Source: Fennellomyces sp. T-0311
Lineage: Eukaryota; Mucoromycota; Mucoromycetes; Mucorales; Lichtheimiaceae
Assembly (NCBI GenBank): GCA_025266875.1
Contig: JALLLT010000003.1
Span: forward strand, 186,001 to 250,000
Direction of reading: 5' to 3'
DNA length: 64,000 nt
This document shows positions 59,601 through 64,000 of this stretch, piece by piece (within the stretch, counting starts at the first letter, position 1; the number at the start of each line of letters is the position of its first letter). Under the pieces are notes generated by a model, which was given only the letters and a program-made list of their open reading frames with translations, ran no database searches and was not told the DNA's origin. The translations under genes and the position numbers were made by a program.

Positions 59601-62600
59601 TCTGTTTGCACGGCTGCTTCATGGAAGTCGTGTCTATTGTCATCATAATCTACTAGCATGTCTGCGTACTTTGATTTAAGATGTCGTGCTTTCCCGTATG
59701 CCCCGTGACATGTATACAGTTCGATGGCCTGCAATAAACATCATTATGTGTTACTTTTTCCGTAATGGATTTTGATTTACCTTCACGATGGTACCATATG
59801 CAATATTTGTTAATCCAATACGATGGTAAAAGGCCCCAGCATATTCGTGCATGACACACATCTCCAGATACCAAGAACCTTTCCGAGCTTGGTTAATAGA
59901 TTCCTCATAGAGTTGGCCTATCTTTAAAACATCAAGTGATTCTCCAAACCCTGCTAGCTCGGCTTCAATCAGGGTCCAATACATCATGTAATTGATCGAA
60001 GAGTGCTTAGCCCAGTCATATATTTGCTCTTGATTCGCTCGGATTTGTTCAAGGCACGAATCACGTACAAGTGGGTCTCGACGGGCCTTCTCGAGGAGAG
60101 CGAGGGAATAATAAAAGAACATCATACGACTATTTCGATGCAATGGATGGCCTTCGATTGTTTCCAAGCAACGATGCGCCGATTCTATAGCAGCGTCGAT
60201 ATGGCCGTACAATGTCAATGGAATTATCTTGTAATTCTCGTGCCAGTTAATGATGGCGGCGTTATTAGGGCTGTGTCTGGATGCTTCCGCCATATAATGC
60301 TCATCGTTAAATCCGTCATCTCCGTCAAATACATTGGGAGTATCGATATATGTTTGACCTTGGAGTGCTTTTGCGGTTCTGATGATGGACATCGCCAAAC
60401 TGTTGTGATCAATGGTTGGTGCCCATGAATGAATATCGTCATACACAGCGGTCGCTTCACGAATTGTGTCGGATATGTGGCAGCCGATGGCGAATTTAAT
60501 TATTGGTACGTGTACCTGGTGAAACGCAGCGTAGAGTCGGTCGCCTGCTGCAAGTGAGTACTGCATTCCAGTTCGGATGTGACTCAGTGAGTCCCCGTAA
60601 TGTTGATTGAAATGAAGGGTGAACCCAGTATACAAAAGATGTGCACGTCCGATATCTTGGCTGTTGCCATGTTTTGTCGCTACTGAGATACCAATTCTTC
60701 CAAGGCTCTAACAATCCGGTTAGATTTTTCCCATATATATATATATATGTTCATTCCGTACCTCTGCAAATTTGTAATTTTGATATAGATAGGCAAAACC
60801 AAACCCTGCATATTGACATGCAGTTCCAGTATCGCTCATTATTCCTTTTGTGAGCGACAGGTATAGAATACGCATTGACCAGTAAAAGACCTCTTTTTTC
60901 TGGTCACTAAAGTAGGAAATGACGAGTCTACGCGATATCTGAAATTAGCCTCTGATACAATGCTTGTACAGAAATAAAAGACTTACAATTCGACCATCAC
61001 CCCCACTGCTGCTTTCAATGAAATATCATCACATGGGTGTAGTTTGAGAATCCCATCTTCACCAAGCTCGTTCACCAGTTGTTTGACATGATCACTGTCG
61101 CGGGCTAACCCTTCGTCACTGATATCCACTCTTATCCGTTCGTCGCCCAATTCATCGAGGCATTGAAAAAGTGTTTCAAGACCTTTGGCGTGCATTTGAA
61201 GAGCATAATAATACTTTGCTTGGACATGATATGCTGGTACGCGATCAATCGGCTCTCTGGTGTTTTTGAATAATGCTTGCAATAGTTTCTCTGTCTTTTC
61301 AATATCGCCAACAATCCAGCTCAGACCGACTGCGTTACTGTACAAATTCAATGTTAAGTTGTATAATTCGTCAGACCATTCTTCTTTAGGATCGCCTAGT
61401 TTGATGGCGGACTTAAAGTATGTAAAAGCCATTGCATGGGCACCTGAGGATTGTCCTTTCTTTCCGGCCTCGATCATCGCTTGACGATAACGCTCTTTAT
61501 CATCCAGTGTCATCAACAGCGCGTGGCACTTTAACAGATGGTCAGCCACAAGGAATATATCGATATTGTCAGCTGTGAAATTATGTTAATAAATTAAAAC
61601 GTTTGATGTAATTATTGTGAATATACCTTGCATAAGATACTGTGCAATAGTTAAGTGAATTTTGTCACGCATCTCCGGATCAGCTAATTCGGCTGCCGCT
61701 TGTGAAATCCGATCATGACACCATCTGAATTCATCATCGTCGACTGACATGATATACCCTTCTTGAATCACCGCTTGCAGACCGCTGACAGGATCATTTT
61801 CTGAATCGTGCGAAGATTCTGCTCTTTTGGATTGTAGAGGTCTCCTTGATGAACCAGATTTTGTCGACAGTGTGGTAGCTTCGTCGTCGTCGTCGTCGTC
61901 TTCATCATCCTCAAGAAGTGCTGGCACAGCAGGATCATGGTTATTTCGGGCGATGACTTCCTCTTCTTGTTTCATCTGATTCATCAGTGCCTTGATCATT
62001 TTCCACGAAAAGGTGTCTCCCACAAAGGACGCCCATTTTAGCAGCGATTGACCGGCCCTTGGTAACTCGCGTAATCTACCAACCATAAACGACACATCCA
62101 GTTCCGATTCATTGTCGCTACCATAGATCGTTGCTTCTTCAATTTCTCGTATGTCGTAATCCCATCGATTTTTTTCCCAGTCAAAGTATATCAGTTTCTT
62201 TCGCTCAAGCGTCAGTAATAATTGGGTTGTGTAGAAAGCATTTCCTTGTGTTTTGCGGAAAACAATGCTTGCAAATGGAGTGAGCTCTTTGCGATAATCG
62301 ACGTCGTGAGAGCGATGCAATGTGTCAGCAATAAATTCAATCAATGATTCCATTGTAAGCGACTCGGTTTTGATAAAGTGCACATTGGCAATCTTGTTCT
62401 CGAGAAGCTCGGAGAGTCGTGTGGTCACCTCTTGGTCTCGATACGAGATAAATATTAACATTTTGACTCTGCCCATAATCAATGCTTCGATAAGTTCCAA
62501 TGAAGGTTCATCTATACCAATATGAGTTCACAATTCACATTCACTCTTGCTACAAATCACTTTTTTTACCGACCAGCTTGATGTAAGTCATCTAGAAACT

Positions 62601-63995
62601 AATATCTTAAAATTAGATTACGTTATGGACAATTTGTGATAAAAGCTTACCAAAGTTGTCATACGGCAGAGGGAAACAGCCCGAAAAACTTCAACAAATA
62701 CTTTTTGAAATCGAGTTTTGTTGGCTTCGAAACTATCCATTTTTACACTCTCATTGACATTGCTCGGGACAAGATAAGCAGAGTTTGACAACGGTTTAAG
62801 TTCTGGAACAAAATCCGTAAGGAGGGTAAGATTATTGAACTGCCCACCAAGGCATAATTTCAGGTGTTCGTAAAATTGATTGATTTCGTCTTCGGATTCG
62901 GATAAAATTTGCTGAAGGGCGTGCGATAGTGATCTTAATACTGTTGCATAAGGAACCTTGTTGCGCGAATCAAATTTTGCTATGGCAACGTAGCTAATTT
63001 AACGTTTAAAGTTAATCAATGCTAAATTTAGGCCATATTGATGTTTACCCGTGTTTTCGCGCAAGTGGTTGAACAGCAGAATAAAGTGTCGATTTACCTG
63101 CGAATTTTTGGTTAGTCCTTGAATTTTGACATAATAAAATTGATCAATGTACCAGTGCCTGCGGGACCGTATAGACCCACGATTGTTGCCCCAATTTTAC
63201 TGTTGCCGCCAAGCATCCTGCTACTGATACTTGAAGTATCACTCCCGTCAAAATGATTACTGGAATTGGAGGATACTTTATAGTGGGATGTATTATTCGC
63301 AGAACTGCTGTTGGTTTCGGAGATATCGCTCAGGGTGTCTGTTGGATCGCTGCTTCTGCTGTGCCGCTTATGCATCGGCACTTCAATGGTGCTTAGAATC
63401 CGCGAATGTCTGTGCTCATTGGCGGAACGCTCAATGATCACCCTCATTTCGGCCAACACTTCTTGACGTCCATAAATTGCTTTTGGTATCGTAAACACAG
63501 ATGCAATATCGTGCTGCGCTAGCGGAAATGGTGGTATAACCTGCGGTATATACCACAAAAAGTATCAGCAATGGTGTGTATATTATCGCGCTAAGCAATT
63601 TTAGTATAGTACCTCGTCAGCCGAAGACTCCTTTGCCATATTGAGACGATCCAAACATTCAACCAAATCTGCGCGTATACCGCGAGCACTAGTATACCGA
63701 TCGTCGGGTGACTAAACTCAAATAAGCGATAAAGGGGCTGATTGCAAATCTATAATAATAGTACGATGAACACTAACCTTATGTAGCATCTTCTCAATTA
63801 TTCTAGATAGAATCTCAGGTACATCAAGTTGTAACTCGTGAATGAGCGGGACCCGTCGACTGAGGATTCCGTTCAAGATATCCAACGGCCCACCGTCAAA
63901 TGGCATTCGCCCGGTGAGTAACACAAAGTATATGATACCTAATGAATAGATATCGGTGCGATGATCCGGAGTATATGTTGTGCGCCCTGTTTGTT
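56663..63995 (-). CDS. Giant hybrid histidine kinase, paralogue (copy B, 5' end outside window)
   Basis: Same domain order and same intron positions as copy A where I compared them. The visible part starts at an exon beginning at 63995 (EQTGRTTY, in the kinase-like domain) just inside a TGCAG acceptor. Then follow [20 protein letters not shown], Walker [14 protein letters not shown] split by an intron near 63150/63100, the helical region (61549-59750), GAF (from 59398), HisKA with [11 protein letters not shown] (phospho-His codon 58714-58712), HATPase ([25 protein letters not shown]), the degenerate receiver, and the receiver FFDHHMPK (Asp codon 57011-57009), ending at the TAA at 56663. Catalytic residues of the histidine kinase and receiver are intact, so it is a plausible working paralogue. 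An Asp-rich insert encoded by a GTC/GAC triplet run (61882-61915) distinguishes it from copy A. Confidence 0.9.
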
Positions 63996-64000
63996 CTGCA

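Overview
The window looks like nuclear DNA of a filamentous early-diverging fungus, most likely Mucoromycota. The genes are split by many short introns (about 50-60 bp) with clear branch points. The proteins are fungal (Avt-type amino acid transporter, DUF1769 protein, CysG-like siroheme synthase, Phk/Mak-type hybrid histidine kinases), intergenic DNA is AT-rich, and Tc1-type and apparently pogo-type transposon traces are present. The assignment is inferred from content; no search could be run.

Layout. 1-170 (-): first exons of a probable mitochondrial-precursor gene running off the left edge. 1237-3074 (+): TPR/F-box/LRR protein. 3154-3777 (+): thymine/uracil-DNA glycosylase. 4083-6196 (+): ten-exon vacuolar-type amino acid transporter. 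6547-7260 (+): DUF1769 protein. After a 3.4 kb gap come RPS19 (10623-11270, +) and, convergent with it, a STE20/PAK-like kinase (11630-13389, -), then an unrecognised low-complexity protein (15310-17569, -). A nine-exon FAD aromatic hydroxylase (20463-22771, -) has an apparently intact Tc1 element (22842-24180) just upstream of its start codon.

From about 24.2 to 33.4 kb there is an accessory stretch without a convincing intact gene: a wrecked second Tc1/IS630-type transposase, a decayed multi-exon gene, two hairpin-forming inverted repeats and a 217-bp tandem repeat. Then comes the largest gene, 33413-43025 (-), a 3,163-residue spectraplakin-like cytolinker (two calponin-homology domains, a very long spectrin-like helical rod, a C-terminal GAS2/GAR domain). 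A decayed partial copy of siroheme synthase (43425-44262, -) precedes the intact siroheme synthase gene (45867-47291, +). The right 16 kb holds two head-to-tail paralogues of a giant hybrid histidine kinase (pseudokinase, AAA-type ATPase, helical repeats, GAF, HisKA, HATPase, degenerate receiver, receiver): one complete (47573-55828, -) and one cut by the right edge (56663-63995, -).

The genes do not form a pathway; this is ordinary fungal gene neighbourhood interrupted by a repeat-rich island. The items most worth following are the fungal spectraplakin, the tandem pseudokinase-histidine-kinase pair with a local 70-bp identity tract, the intact Tc1 element beside the hydroxylase, and two probable GC-AG introns. 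Exon boundaries were read by eye from splice signals, frame continuity and family motifs.
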